Shown here: piece by piece, positions 23,094-31,640 of the stretch
Layout of the letters: each line of letters opens with the position of its first letter
How positions within the stretch are numbered: position 1 is the stretch's first letter
NCBI RefSeq assembly: GCF_008124835.1
Contig: NZ_VNHW01000001.1
Span: 1 to 64,000 of the forward strand
Reading direction: 5' to 3'
DNA: 64,000 bases
Origin: Blastococcus xanthinilyticus
GTDB lineage: Bacteria; Actinomycetota; Actinomycetes; Mycobacteriales; Geodermatophilaceae
Notes under the pieces: model-generated
Told to the model about the DNA's origin: nothing
Database searches by the model: none
What the model saw: only the letters and a program-made list of their open reading frames with translations
Program-made: the position numbers and the translations under genes

Positions 23094-23942
23094 TCAGAAC
23101 TCGGCGAGGGTGGCCTCGATCCGGGTGATCGTCGGCTCCTCGACCGGCAGGTGGGGCAGCACGCTGGTCACCTCGTCGGGCTCCAGCCCCGCGTCGCCGA
23201 GCGCGGCCAGCAGCAGGTCGGCCTCCTCCGGGGGCACCGGCACGGTGGCGCCGGAGGAGTCCAGCGCCGCGCGGGCGAGGAAGAGCGCGCCGGCCAGGCT
23301 CTCGTCGGGGCCCGGCGGGGGCTGCGGTGCCGCGGCGCGGGTGGCCGCCTCCGCGGCGCGGGTGGCCGCCTCCGCGGCGCGCACCAGGGACAGGGGCAGC
23401 CCCTCGGCCTCCACCGCGATCAGCGGGGCGTCGCGGAGCGCGGCGAGCACCAGGTGCTCGGCGTCGATGCGCAGCGGCGCCGCCCAGCCGCCGGCCCGCA
23501 CGACGTCGGCCACGTCGGCCGGGTCCTCCCCCAGGTCGTCGGCCAGCTCCGCCCAGTCCGCCGGCCGGTCCGCCCGCGCCCGCTCCCCGGCCAGGCGGCA
23601 GGTCTCGGCCACGAACGGCACCAGCACCTCGTCGTCGAAGCGCTCGGCCTCCAGCCGGCCGTCGGGGCCGATCATGGTGAGCGCATCCAGGAAGCTGCCC
23701 GGGCGGGCGTCCTCGAGGTCGACCCGGGCGTCCTCCTCGCCGCCCAGCGGTTGCCCGCCGGCCGCGCGCTCGCCCACCGTCAGCCCGCTGGGCACCACCC
23801 GCCCGGAGCGGCGCCGGTAGTGCGGCCGGTCGGAGAGCCCCACCGCCCAGGCGCAGCTCTCGGCGATCAGCGCCGCCCCGCGCTCGCGGAGCACCTCGCG
23901 GGTCAGCAGTCCCATCCAGTCGACGTCGAACACGCGCTCCAC
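23094..23942 (-). CDS. Hypothetical protein downstream of the cNMP kinase
   Basis: 282-residue soluble acidic protein, not recognised. It starts FDVDWMGLLTREVLRERGAALIAESCAWAVGL and ends EADLLLAALGDAGLEPDEVTSVLPHLPVEEPTITRIEATLAEF. A tandem repeat in its middle gives AAEAATRAAEAATRAA. The GTG has GGGGACA just before it and lies only 13 bases after the kinase stop, so it is probably a fourth member of the redox-signalling operon. No membrane segment or catalytic motif is visible. Confidence 0.72.
   Translation of the reverse strand: MERVFDVDWMGLLTREVLRERGAALIAESCAWAVGLSDRPHYRRRSGRVVPSGLTVGERAAGGQPLGGEEDARVDLEDARPGSFLDALTMIGPDGRLEAERFDDEVLVPFVAETCRLAGERARADRPADWAELADDLGEDPADVADVVRAGGWAAPLRIDAEHLVLAALRDAPLIAVEAEGLPLSLVRAAEAATRAAEAATRAAAPQPPPGPDESLAGALFLARAALDSSGATVPVPPEEADLLLAALGDAGLEPDEVTSVLPHLPVEEPTITRIEATLAEF
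23331..23372. repeat. Two perfect 21-bp tandem copies inside the hypothetical gene
   Basis: The unit begins CGCGGCGCGGGTGG and is repeated exactly once, with a partial third copy after it. It encodes a seven-residue Ala/Glu/Thr/Arg unit in frame. Confidence 0.8.
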
Positions 23943-23955
23943 TGTCCCCGACCGG

Positions 23956-25395
23956 TCAGCCGGTGGCACCTGTCGATTCGGTCACCGGGAGCAGGACCTG
24001 GAAGCGCGTGTCCCCGGGCACCGAGGTCACCCGGAGGTCCCCGCCGTGCCGCTTGACGACGATCCGCCACGACACGTCCAGGCCCAGCCCGGTGCCCTGC
24101 CCGACCGGCTTGGTGGTGAAGAAGGGCTCGAACACGCGGGGCCGCAGCTCGGCCGGGATGCCGGGGCCGGTGTCGGCGATCTCCACCAGCGCGCGGTCGC
24201 CCTCCCGGGCGGTGCGGACGGTGAGGGTGCCCGAGCCGGCCATCGCGTCCAGGGCGTTGACCACCAGGTTGGTCCACACCTGGTTGAGCTCGCCCGCGTA
24301 GGCCGGCACCTCGGGCAGCCCGCGGTCGTAGTCCCTGACCACGGTGACGCCCGGGCCGATCTTGCCGCCGAGCATCACCAGGGTCGCGTCGAGGCCCACG
24401 TGCAGGTCGGTGGGCCGGTGCGGCGTCCGGTCCATCTGCGAGTACTGCTTGGCCGCGTCCACGAGCTCGGAGATCCGCCGGGTGCTGTCGGTGATCTCCA
24501 GCAGCAGCGTCTCGGTCTCGACGGTGTAGGCCAGCCAGCGCAGCGCCGGCTCCAGGAAGCCCGGGGCGAGGGCGCCGGCCACGCGGTCGAGGTCCACCGA
24601 CCCCAGCCCGGCAGCCACGAAGACGCCGGCCAGCTCCCACGGGCGGGCCACGCCGTGCCCGTCCAGCCAGTCCCCGAGCGCGTCCTCGAGGTCGGAGCGC
24701 TCCAGCGCGGACAGCTCCCGGGACCCGGCGATGCGCCCGACGAACTCCTCCTGCAGCCCGGTCAGCGACCGCAGCACCTCGCCGTCGAGCGTGCCCTCCG
24801 ACAGCAGCGCCAGCTTGTGCCGCATGCCGGCGAACCGGTCCCGCAGCGCCTCGGTGGCCCGGGCGGCCGCGGCGGCCGGGTTGTTCAGCTCGTGCGTCAG
24901 GCCCGCGGTGAGCTTGCCGAGCGCGAGCAGCCGCTCCCGCTGGCCGACCAGCTCGGCGGCGTTGCGCTGGCCCACGAACATGCCCTCGAGCAGGTGCACC
25001 GCCATCGGGTACCACCGCCGGAACACCGCCGCGAACGGCCCGGCCGGCAGCGCGAGGAAGCGGCAGTCGGTTGCCGCGCGGACCGTCGCCGGGTACCGCT
25101 GCTCCAGCCGGTCCTCGAAGTAGAACTGCACGGCGCCGGAGTACACCCCGCGGGCGGACGTGCGGACGGTCTCCACCTCGGCCCCGCCGACGAGGCGGGA
25201 CATGGTCATCGTGCCGTCGAGCAGGACGAAGAAGCACTCGGCCGGCTCGCCCTCGACCGACACGTCCGAGCCGGCCGGGCAGTCCACGACGTCGCCGTTG
25301 GCCGCCACCCAGGCCAGCTGGTCGTCGTCCAGGTCCTCGAACAGGAACAGCTCGCGCAGCTCCTCGGGCGGGAGCCGCCGCTCCGTCGTGGTCAC
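23956..25395 (-). CDS. Histidine kinase with N-terminal cyclic-nucleotide-binding domain
   Basis: 479 residues, soluble. About 15-135: a cNMP-binding (CRP-like) fold with FFVLLDGTMTMSRLVGGAEVETV and a phosphate-binding-cassette-like RTSARGVYSGAVQFYF. About 160-470: kinase, with phospho-His in LTHELNNPAAAAARAT, N-box NQVWTNLVVNALDAM, ADTGPGIP and GQGTGLGLDVSWRIV. A helical linker of about 140 residues separates the H-box from the ATPase. The GTG start overlaps the stop of the receiver/thioredoxin-reductase gene (GTGA), so kinase and likely target are co-translated. Regulation by a cyclic nucleotide or other small ligand is inferred from the fold. Confidence 0.9.
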   Translation of the reverse strand: MTTTERRLPPEELRELFLFEDLDDDQLAWVAANGDVVDCPAGSDVSVEGEPAECFFVLLDGTMTMSRLVGGAEVETVRTSARGVYSGAVQFYFEDRLEQRYPATVRAATDCRFLALPAGPFAAVFRRWYPMAVHLLEGMFVGQRNAAELVGQRERLLALGKLTAGLTHELNNPAAAAARATEALRDRFAGMRHKLALLSEGTLDGEVLRSLTGLQEEFVGRIAGSRELSALERSDLEDALGDWLDGHGVARPWELAGVFVAAGLGSVDLDRVAGALAPGFLEPALRWLAYTVETETLLLEITDSTRRISELVDAAKQYSQMDRTPHRPTDLHVGLDATLVMLGGKIGPGVTVVRDYDRGLPEVPAYAGELNQVWTNLVVNALDAMAGSGTLTVRTAREGDRALVEIADTGPGIPAELRPRVFEPFFTTKPVGQGTGLGLDVSWRIVVKRHGGDLRVTSVPGDTRFQVLLPVTESTGATG

Positions 25396-27050
25396 CGCTC
25401 CCCCAGGTACCGGTGCACCAGCGTGACCGCCATGGCCCCCTCGCCGACGGCGGAGGCCACGCGCTTGACCGAGTCGGAGCGGGCGTCGCCGGCCACGAAG
25501 ACGCCCGGCAGGCTGGTCTCCAGGAGGTAGGGGTCCCGGTCCGGTGCCCACCCCGCCGGCCGCCGTCCGTCGGTGAGCAGCGCCGGGCCGGTCGGGATGA
25601 ACCCGTGCTGGTCGCGGACGACGGCACCGTCGAGCCACCCGGTCCGCGGCGCGCCGCCGATGAAGACGAACAGGTGGCTGGCGGGCAGCGTCTCCCGCTC
25701 CCCCGTCGTCGAGTCCTGGACGGTGACCGCCTCGAGGTGCCCGTCGCCCTGCGCGCCGGCGACCGTGCAGCAGGTCCGCACCGAGATGCTGGGGATGCCG
25801 GCGATCTGCTCGATGAGGTACGCCGACATCGAGGCCTCGAGCGATCCACCGCGGACCAGCAGGCACACCGACCGGGCGAAGCGGGACAGGTACACGGCGG
25901 CCTGCCCCGCGGAGTTGGCGCCGCCGACGACGAAGATGTCGCGGTCGGTGCACTCCACGGCCTCGGTCATCGCCGACCCGTAGTAGACGCCGCGCCCGGT
26001 GAGGTCGTCGACGCCGTCCACCCCGAGGCTGCGGTAGGAGATCCCGGTGGCCAGGACGACGGCGTGCGCGGCGAGCACCCGGCCGTCGTCCAAGCGCACC
26101 ACCCGCTTGGGACCGTGCGCCTCGAGCGCGACGACGTCCCGGGTCAGCAGCAGCTCGGCGCCGAAGCGCACCGCCTGCCGGCGGGCGCGGTCGGCCAGCT
26201 GTCCACCGGAGACGCCGTCCGGGAAGCCGAGGTAGTTCTCGATCCGGCTGCTCTGCCCGGCCTGCCCGCCCGTCGCCTCGCGCTCCACGAGCACGGTGCG
26301 CAGGCCCTCCGACGCCCCGTACACCGCGGCGCCCAGGCCGGCCGGCCCGCCGCCCACCACCACCAGGTCGTAGAACACCTCCCGCGGGTCCACGGCCAGG
26401 CCGGCGACGGCGGCGAGCTCGGACTCGGTGGGGTGCAGCAGCACCTGCGCGTCGGGGGTGACCACGACCGGGATGTCCTCCCTGCCCGCCCCGGCGGCGG
26501 CCAGGATCCGCTGGCCCTCCGGCTCGTCGACCGAGAACCAGGTGTAGGGCACGGCGTTGCGGGCGAGCAGGTCCCGGGCCCGGAACGACGGCGCCGACCA
26601 GCGGTGGCCGACGAGCTTGACGCCCTCGACCTCCGGGTCGGGCGTCTCCCGCCACGCCGCCAGCATGGCGTCGACGACCGGGTAGAGCTTCTCCTCCGGC
26701 GGGTCCCACGGCTTGAGCAGGTACGCGTCGACGTCGACCACGTTGATCGCCGAGATGGCGGCGTCGGTGTCCGCGTAGGCGGTGAGCAGCGCGCGGCGGG
26801 CCCGCGGGAACAGGTCCATCGCCATCTCGAGGAAGTCGATGCCGTTCATCTCCGGCATCCGGTAGTCGGCCAGCAGCACCGCCACCGGGTCGCCGCGCAG
26901 CTTGAGCTCGCGCAGCGCCTCGAGGCCCTCCGCGGCCGACGACGCCCGCAGCACGCGGAACTCCTCGCCGTACCGCCGCCGGAGGTCGCGCGCGACGGCC
27001 CGGGAGACCCCGGGGTCGTCGTCGACGCTGAGGAGCACCGGCTTGCCCAT
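25392..27050 (-). CDS. Receiver domain fused to thioredoxin-reductase-like flavoprotein
   Basis: 552 residues, three parts. Residues 1-130: receiver, acidic pocket Asp10-12, phospho-acceptor Asp62 (LADYRMPEMNG), Thr90 and Lys113 (LLKPWDPPEEKL). Residues 143-222: a glutaredoxin-like domain (KLVGHRWSAPSFRARDLLARNAVPYTW) with no CxxC. Residues 226-552: FAD/NAD(P) oxidoreductase with GGGPAG at 233-238, ENYLGFPDGVSGGQLA and FVAGDARSDSVKRVASAVGEGAMAV. Where thioredoxin reductase has its CxxC the sequence reads YYGSAMTEAVEC, so the redox disulfide is absent and the electron acceptor is unknown. Start ATG 27050 follows GAGGGGAG; the preceding GTG is an alternative. Confidence 0.92.
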   Translation of the reverse strand: MGKPVLLSVDDDPGVSRAVARDLRRRYGEEFRVLRASSAAEGLEALRELKLRGDPVAVLLADYRMPEMNGIDFLEMAMDLFPRARRALLTAYADTDAAISAINVVDVDAYLLKPWDPPEEKLYPVVDAMLAAWRETPDPEVEGVKLVGHRWSAPSFRARDLLARNAVPYTWFSVDEPEGQRILAAAGAGREDIPVVVTPDAQVLLHPTESELAAVAGLAVDPREVFYDLVVVGGGPAGLGAAVYGASEGLRTVLVEREATGGQAGQSSRIENYLGFPDGVSGGQLADRARRQAVRFGAELLLTRDVVALEAHGPKRVVRLDDGRVLAAHAVVLATGISYRSLGVDGVDDLTGRGVYYGSAMTEAVECTDRDIFVVGGANSAGQAAVYLSRFARSVCLLVRGGSLEASMSAYLIEQIAGIPSISVRTCCTVAGAQGDGHLEAVTVQDSTTGERETLPASHLFVFIGGAPRTGWLDGAVVRDQHGFIPTGPALLTDGRRPAGWAPDRDPYLLETSLPGVFVAGDARSDSVKRVASAVGEGAMAVTLVHRYLGER

Positions 27051-27195
27051 CACGACTCCCCTCGGCAGCTGCCGGGCAGGACGCTAGTCGGCCGTGGTCC
27101 CCCGGCACAGCCCCGCCTCCGGACCGGCCGGTGCACCTGGACAGCGGTCGTAGCGTCGTCCCCGTCGACCTCGCCCCTCTCCCCGGAGTCCAGCC

Positions 27196-27540
27196 ATGAC
27201 CGAACCTCCCATCGATCCCGCGGCCCTCCCCAGCGGCCCGGGCTGCGTCGAGTGCGAGCAGACCGGCGGCTGGTGGTTCCACCTCCGCCGCTGCGCGCGC
27301 TGCGGCCACATCGGGTGCTGCGACTCCTCCCCCCAGCAGCACGCGCGGGCCCACGCGGCGTCCACCGGGCACCCGGTCATCCGCAGCTTCGAGCCGGGAG
27401 AGGACTGGTTCTGGCACTTCGGGGAGGAGCGGGCCGTGGCCGGGGCGGCACTGGCCCCGCCCCAGCACCACCCCCACGACCAGCCCGCGCCGGGGCCGCG
27501 CGGCCGGGTGCCCGCCGACTGGGCCACCCGGCTGCACTGA
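27196..27540 (+). CDS. UBP-type zinc-finger protein
   Basis: 114 residues with one ZnF-UBP domain: GCVECEQTGGWWFHLRRC, CARCGHIGCCDSSPQQHARAHAASTGHPVIRSFEPGEDWFWHF. All expected Cys and His ligands are visible. In eukaryotes this finger binds the free C-terminus of ubiquitin; bacteria mostly lack ubiquitin, so another C-terminal tail or a redox partner is likely. It is divergent from the receiver/thioredoxin-reductase gene across a 145-base shared promoter region. I recall this finger near similar genes in other actinobacteria, which supports a functional link. Confidence 0.9.
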   Translation: MTEPPIDPAALPSGPGCVECEQTGGWWFHLRRCARCGHIGCCDSSPQQHARAHAASTGHPVIRSFEPGEDWFWHFGEERAVAGAALAPPQHHPHDQPAPGPRGRVPADWATRLH

Positions 27541-27553
27541 GGGGCGCCGGCAC

Positions 27554-28978
27554 CTACTCCGCGGCGGACCCGGCGGTGCTGCGCTCGGCCTGCTCGCTGC
27601 TCGGGCCGCCGACCCACACCGTCTTGGCGTTCATGAACTCCCGCATGCCCACCCCGGTCAGCTCCCGGCCGTAGCCGCTCTGCTTGATCCCGCCGAAGGG
27701 CAGCTCCGGGTAGCTGGCGGTCATCCCGTTGATGAAGGCCATGCCCGAGGCGATGTCGCGGACGAACTGCGCCCGCTCGTCCTCGTCCTCGCTCCAGAGG
27801 TTGGAGCCCAGCCCGTACACGTGGCTGTTGGCGATCCGGATCGCCTCGTCGAGGGAGTCGACCGAGTAGAGCGCGGCGACCGGCCCGAAGACCTCCTCCG
27901 AGTGCACCTTCATCTCCGGGGTGACGCCGGTGAGCAGCGTGGGGGCGTAGAACCAGCCGGGCCGGTCCAGCCGCTGCCCGCCGACCGCCACCGTCGCGCC
28001 CTTGGCGCGGGCGTCCGCCACGTAGTCCTCGACGTCCTGCACGCCGGACTCGGTGGCCAGCGGGCCCACCTGGGTGTCCTCCGCCATCGGGTCGCCGACG
28101 GTGAGCGCACCGATCTTCTCGGCGAACAGCCGGGTGAACTCCTCGGCCACGTCGCGGTGCACGAAGAACCGCTTGGCGGCGATGCAGCTCTGCCCGTTGT
28201 TCTGGTTGCGGGCGGTGGTGGCCACCTCCGCGGCCCGGTCCAGGTGCGCCGAGGGCATCACGATGAACGGGTCGGACCCGCCGAGCTCCAGCACCGTCTT
28301 CTTCAGCGCGTCCCCGGCGATCGCGGCCACCGACTGCCCGGCCGGGCCGCTGCCGGTGAGGGTCGCGGCCACGACCCGGTCGTCGCGCAGCACCTTCTCC
28401 ACGGTCGAGGAGCCGATGAGCAGCGTCTGGAAGACGTCGTCGGGGAAGCCGGCCTTGCGGAAGAGCTCCTCCATGTACAGGGCCGTCTGCGGCACGTTGC
28501 TCGCGTGCTTGAGCAGGCCGACGTTGCCGGCCATCAGCGCCGGGGCGGCGAAGCGCATCGCCTGCCAGAGCGGGAAGTTCCACGGCATGATCGCCAGCAC
28601 CACGCCCAGCGGCTGGTGGACGACGTAGGCGCGCTGCGCCCCGACCGCGCCGGCGTCCTTCTCCTCCGGCTCGAGGAAGGCCGGGCCGCGCTCGGCGTAC
28701 CAGCGCAGCGCCGTCGCGCACTTGCCCACCTCGGCCTTGGCCGAGGCGAGGGTCTTGCCCATCTCGGTGGTCATGAGCTCGGCGACGGAGTCGGTGTCGG
28801 CCTCCAGGACGTCGGCGGCGGCGGACAGCCACCCGGACCGCTCCTGCGGTGAGGTCGTGCGGTAGCTCGCGAACGCGCGGTCGGCCCGGGCGATCTTCTC
28901 CTCGAGCGCCTCGTCGGTGAGCGGCTCGAAGGTCGCGAGCGTCTCTCCGGTGGCCGGGTTGATCGTGGCGATGGCCAT
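27554..28978 (-). CDS. gabD: NAD(P)-dependent succinate-semialdehyde dehydrogenase
   Basis: 474-residue aldehyde dehydrogenase. Catalytic Cys in NNGQSCIAAKRF, general-base Glu in VLELGGSDPFIV, the oxyanion Asn in IMPWNFPLWQA; it opens INPATGETLATFEPLTDEALEEKIARA as usual for the SSADH group. It oxidises succinate semialdehyde to succinate, for example in GABA or 4-hydroxybutyrate use. ATG with GGAGGGGAG upstream. Convergent with the UBP-finger gene 14 bases away; no visible operon partner. Substrate preference among C4-C5 semialdehydes cannot be settled by eye. Confidence 0.92.
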   Translation of the reverse strand: MAIATINPATGETLATFEPLTDEALEEKIARADRAFASYRTTSPQERSGWLSAAADVLEADTDSVAELMTTEMGKTLASAKAEVGKCATALRWYAERGPAFLEPEEKDAGAVGAQRAYVVHQPLGVVLAIMPWNFPLWQAMRFAAPALMAGNVGLLKHASNVPQTALYMEELFRKAGFPDDVFQTLLIGSSTVEKVLRDDRVVAATLTGSGPAGQSVAAIAGDALKKTVLELGGSDPFIVMPSAHLDRAAEVATTARNQNNGQSCIAAKRFFVHRDVAEEFTRLFAEKIGALTVGDPMAEDTQVGPLATESGVQDVEDYVADARAKGATVAVGGQRLDRPGWFYAPTLLTGVTPEMKVHSEEVFGPVAALYSVDSLDEAIRIANSHVYGLGSNLWSEDEDERAQFVRDIASGMAFINGMTASYPELPFGGIKQSGYGRELTGVGMREFMNAKTVWVGGPSSEQAERSTAGSAAE

Positions 28979-29145
28979 GGTGTTCTCCCCTCCTGGTCGG
29001 TCCGTGCCCTGCCCGTACGAGGCCCGCCGAAACCGCCCGCCGGGGGCCCGGGTGCCCGGCGGGCGGCGCCCCCGGGGAGACCCGGGGCAGGGACTGGCCT
29101 ACCGTGGTGCCACGGTCCAGCAGGGGGCGGACAGCGGGAGCACAC

Positions 29146-30159
29146 GTGGACGGGACGACGACGGGCGGAGCCGGGCAGCCGGCTCCGGACGAGTTCCCGC
29201 ACCAGTTCCCGCACGAGTTCCCGCACGAGGCCCTCCTCTACGACTCGACCGACGAGCTGGTCGCGATGGCCGCCCCGTTCCTGCGCGAGGGGCTGGAGCG
29301 CGGTGAGGCGGCCGTGGTCGCCGCCCGGCCGGACTCGGCCGCCGCCCTGCGCGAGGCCCTCGACGACGACCCGCGGCTGCTGGTCGTCGATCGGCACGAG
29401 GTCTACCGGCCGCGCACCCCGGAGGCCATCACCACCTTCCGCCGGCTGGCGGCGCGGTGCACGGCTGCCGGCGCCCCGCGGGTGCGGGTGCTGGGTGAGG
29501 TCGACTACGGCCTGACCGAACGCGAGTGGCTGGAGTGGGAGCGCTACGAGTCGGTCATCAACGTGGCGCTCTCCGGCTGGCAGCTCTGGGGCGTCTGCGC
29601 GTTCGACACCCAGCGGCTACCCGGGCCCGTCGTCGAGTCCGCCGGCCGAACGCACGGCTGGCTGGCGACGCCGGACGGGCACCTCCCGAGCCCGGGCTTC
29701 ACCGATCCCGCCTCGTACCTGCGGGCGCTGCCGGTGCCCGACGAGCCGCTGGAGCGCACTCCCCCGCTGCTCGCCGCCGCGGACGTCGCCGACTTCATCG
29801 GACTGCGGCACACCGTGGGCGCGGCGCTCGCGACGGTCGCCGCGCCGGCCGACCTGGTCGAGGACTTCCTGCTCGCCGTCGACGAGATGACCTCCAACGC
29901 CGTCCGGCACGGCGTGCCGCCGGTGGGGCTGCGGCTGTGGACCGCGCCCGACCGGATCGTCTGCACGATCAGCGACGGCGGCCCCGGCTGGGACGACCCG
30001 TTCGCCGGCTACGGCCCCGCCCACGGCGCGGACCTCTCCCGCGGCGGGATGGGCCTGTGGCTGGCCCGGCAGCTGTGCGACCACGTCGACATCTCCGGCG
30101 GGCGGCACCACCCCGGCGACGGCGGGGTCGGCGTCCGGCTCACCACGCTGCTGCCCTGA
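29146..30159 (+). CDS. MEDS-domain sensor with anti-sigma-type HATPase (RsbA-like)
   Basis: 337 residues. N-terminal MEDS/DcmR-like domain (about 25-190; HEALLYDSTDELVAMAAPFLREGLERGEAAVVAARPD), then a HATPase_c_2 serine-kinase domain (about 225-337) with N-box DEMTSNAVRHG, ISDGGPGWDDP and GGMGLWLARQLCDHVDI. This is the RsbA/RsbW-type architecture that controls stress sigma factors through anti-anti-sigma proteins such as the STAS gene at 2906. GTG 29146 has GGGAG six bases upstream. An in-frame 12-bp repeat near the start encodes EFPHQFPHEFPHE. Confidence 0.87.
   Translation: MDGTTTGGAGQPAPDEFPHQFPHEFPHEALLYDSTDELVAMAAPFLREGLERGEAAVVAARPDSAAALREALDDDPRLLVVDRHEVYRPRTPEAITTFRRLAARCTAAGAPRVRVLGEVDYGLTEREWLEWERYESVINVALSGWQLWGVCAFDTQRLPGPVVESAGRTHGWLATPDGHLPSPGFTDPASYLRALPVPDEPLERTPPLLAAADVADFIGLRHTVGAALATVAAPADLVEDFLLAVDEMTSNAVRHGVPPVGLRLWTAPDRIVCTISDGGPGWDDPFAGYGPAHGADLSRGGMGLWLARQLCDHVDISGGRHHPGDGGVGVRLTTLLP
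29191..29226. repeat. Three 12-bp tandem units encoding (E/Q)FPH
   Basis: Unit GAGTTCCCGCAC repeated three times with one change (CAG for GAG in copy two), in frame near the N-terminus of the MEDS/HATPase gene. Confidence 0.85.
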
Positions 30160-30168
30160 ACCGGGGCC

Positions 30169-30606
30169 TCAGCCGAACAGGTCGCCCAGGAACGACTCCT
30201 TCTTCCGCCGCTTCGAGTACGGCGACGAGTGCGACGAGTGCGAGGCGCCCTGCACCTGCCGGAGCACCTCGCCCACGACGCCGCTCAGCCCGGCGGCGGA
30301 CCCGGCCCCCGGCTGGGAGCCGGTGTGCTGGCGGCCGTGCTCCCCGTGCTCCCGGTACTCGCGCTCCCGGTACTCGCCCTCCCGGTGGTCCCGCTCCCGG
30401 TGGTCCCGCTCCCGGTGGTCCCGCTCCCCGTGCTCGGGGCGCCGGGGGGCGTCGTCGCCGTGCCAGGCGTTCTCCGCGTCGATCAGCCGGTCCAGCTCCC
30501 CCCGGTCGAGGAAGATCCCCCGGCAGTCGGCGCACTGGTCGACGTGCACGCCGTTGCGCTCGTAGGTCCGCATCGCCCCGTGGCACTTCGGGCAGGTCAG
30601 CTCCAT
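30169..30606 (-). CDS. zf-TFIIB domain protein with charged repeat tail
   Basis: 145 residues. Residues 1-45 are a zf-TFIIB zinc ribbon (MELTCPKCHGAMRTYERNGVHVDQCADCRGIFLDRGELDRLI), complete with two CxxC pairs. The middle is a highly charged repeat region, HRERD-type units from five 15-bp tandem copies, followed by a Gly/Ser/Ala linker and a basic end (SKRRKKESFLGDLFG). Ribbon proteins of this type occur widely in bacteria with no agreed function. It converges on the MEDS gene with a nine-base gap. Confidence 0.85.
   Translation of the reverse strand: MELTCPKCHGAMRTYERNGVHVDQCADCRGIFLDRGELDRLIDAENAWHGDDAPRRPEHGERDHRERDHRERDHREGEYREREYREHGEHGRQHTGSQPGAGSAAGLSGVVGEVLRQVQGASHSSHSSPYSKRRKKESFLGDLFG
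30352..30426. repeat. Five 15-bp tandem units in the zf-TFIIB gene
   Basis: Three perfect copies of CCGGTGGTCCCGCTC at 30382-30426, preceded by two related copies (CCGGTACTCGCGCTC and CCGGTACTCGCCCTC). They encode the charged repeat of the zinc-ribbon protein on the minus strand. Confidence 0.9.
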
Positions 30607-30815
30607 GCCCGCGCAACGGGCTCCGGTCCGCCGGAGTTCCCGGGGCGGGCGCCGGGCGCATTCCGTCCAGTGGGCCTCCGCGTCGTCACCGCCGATCCCG
30701 GCGTAGATACTGGCCGGACCGCAGCCGGACCGATGGGAGCAGTTGGTGGATCGGACGCACACGCACTCGCCCCGGGTGGCCGTTCCCCCGGCTCCGCCCA
30801 CCCGGGAGGCCTGAC

Positions 30816-31640
30816 GTGGACAAGGTCGTAGCGACTCCCCGCGATGCCGTGGCCGACATCACCAGCGGATCGGTGCTCGCCGTCGGGGGCTTCGGGCTGT
30901 GCGGCGTGCCGTTCCAGCTCATCGACGCGCTCCTCCAGCAGGGCGCCGACGAGCTGACCACCATCTCCAACAACTGCGGGGTCGACGACCAGGCCCTCGG
31001 CGTGCTGCTCTACGCCGGCCGCATCCGCCGGACGATCAGCTCCTTCGTCGGCGGAAACGCGGAGCTGGCCCGGCTGTACCTCTCCGGCGAGCTGGAGGTG
31101 GAGCTCACTCCACAGGGGACGCTCGCCGAGCGGCTGCGCGCCGGCGGCACCGGCATCCCCGCCTTCTACACGCCCACCGGCGTCGGCACGCTGGTCGCCG
31201 AGGGCGGCATCCCGGTGCGCTACGACGCCGAGGGAAACGTCGTCCAGACCAGCGCGCCCAAGGAGGTGCGCGTCTTCGACGGCGAGCAGTACGTGCTCGA
31301 GACCGCGCTGACCGCGGACTTCGGGCTGGTGCGCGCGGCGGTCGGCGACCGGCACGGCAACCTGGTCTTCGCCGAGTCCGCGCGGAACTTCAACCCGCTG
31401 GCCGGCATGGCCGCCCGCGTCACCGTCGCGGAGGTCGAGGAGCTGGTCGAGCCCGGCGAGCTCGCCCCGGGCGACGTGCACCTCCCCGGGGTCTTCGTCG
31501 ACCGCGTCGTGGTCGTGGGCGGTGCGGACAAGAAGATCGAGAAGCGGACGACGCGGCCGCGCAGCCAGGCCCAGCTCGACGCCCCCGCCGCCGCCGGCGA
31601 CGAGGGGCCGACCGACCCGACCTTCGGAGGACGTGCCTGA
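30816..31640 (+). CDS. scoA: 3-oxoacid CoA-transferase subunit A
   Basis: 274 residues, the A subunit of class I CoA-transferases: [25 protein letters not shown] (Gly-rich CoA loop), [32 protein letters not shown] segment and [21 protein letters not shown]. With subunit B it moves CoA from succinyl-CoA to acetoacetate or 3-oxoadipate (ScoAB/PcaIJ). GTG start with GGGAGG upstream. The stop overlaps the subunit B start by one base. A role as PcaIJ for the protocatechuate genes at 50-56 kb is possible; ketone-body use is the alternative. Confidence 0.92.
   Translation: MDKVVATPRDAVADITSGSVLAVGGFGLCGVPFQLIDALLQQGADELTTISNNCGVDDQALGVLLYAGRIRRTISSFVGGNAELARLYLSGELEVELTPQGTLAERLRAGGTGIPAFYTPTGVGTLVAEGGIPVRYDAEGNVVQTSAPKEVRVFDGEQYVLETALTADFGLVRAAVGDRHGNLVFAESARNFNPLAGMAARVTVAEVEELVEPGELAPGDVHLPGVFVDRVVVVGGADKKIEKRTTRPRSQAQLDAPAAAGDEGPTDPTFGGRA

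Noticed and set aside
19939..23820. A plus-strand frame open for about 1,290 codons
   Set aside because: It lies antisense to the FNT, CoA-transferase and other clear genes; its sequence is low-complexity Arg/Pro/Gly, as expected from the complementary strand of high-GC coding DNA.
30352..30426. Regular repeats considered as a CRISPR array
   Set aside because: Units are 15 bp with no spacers and lie in frame within a gene.
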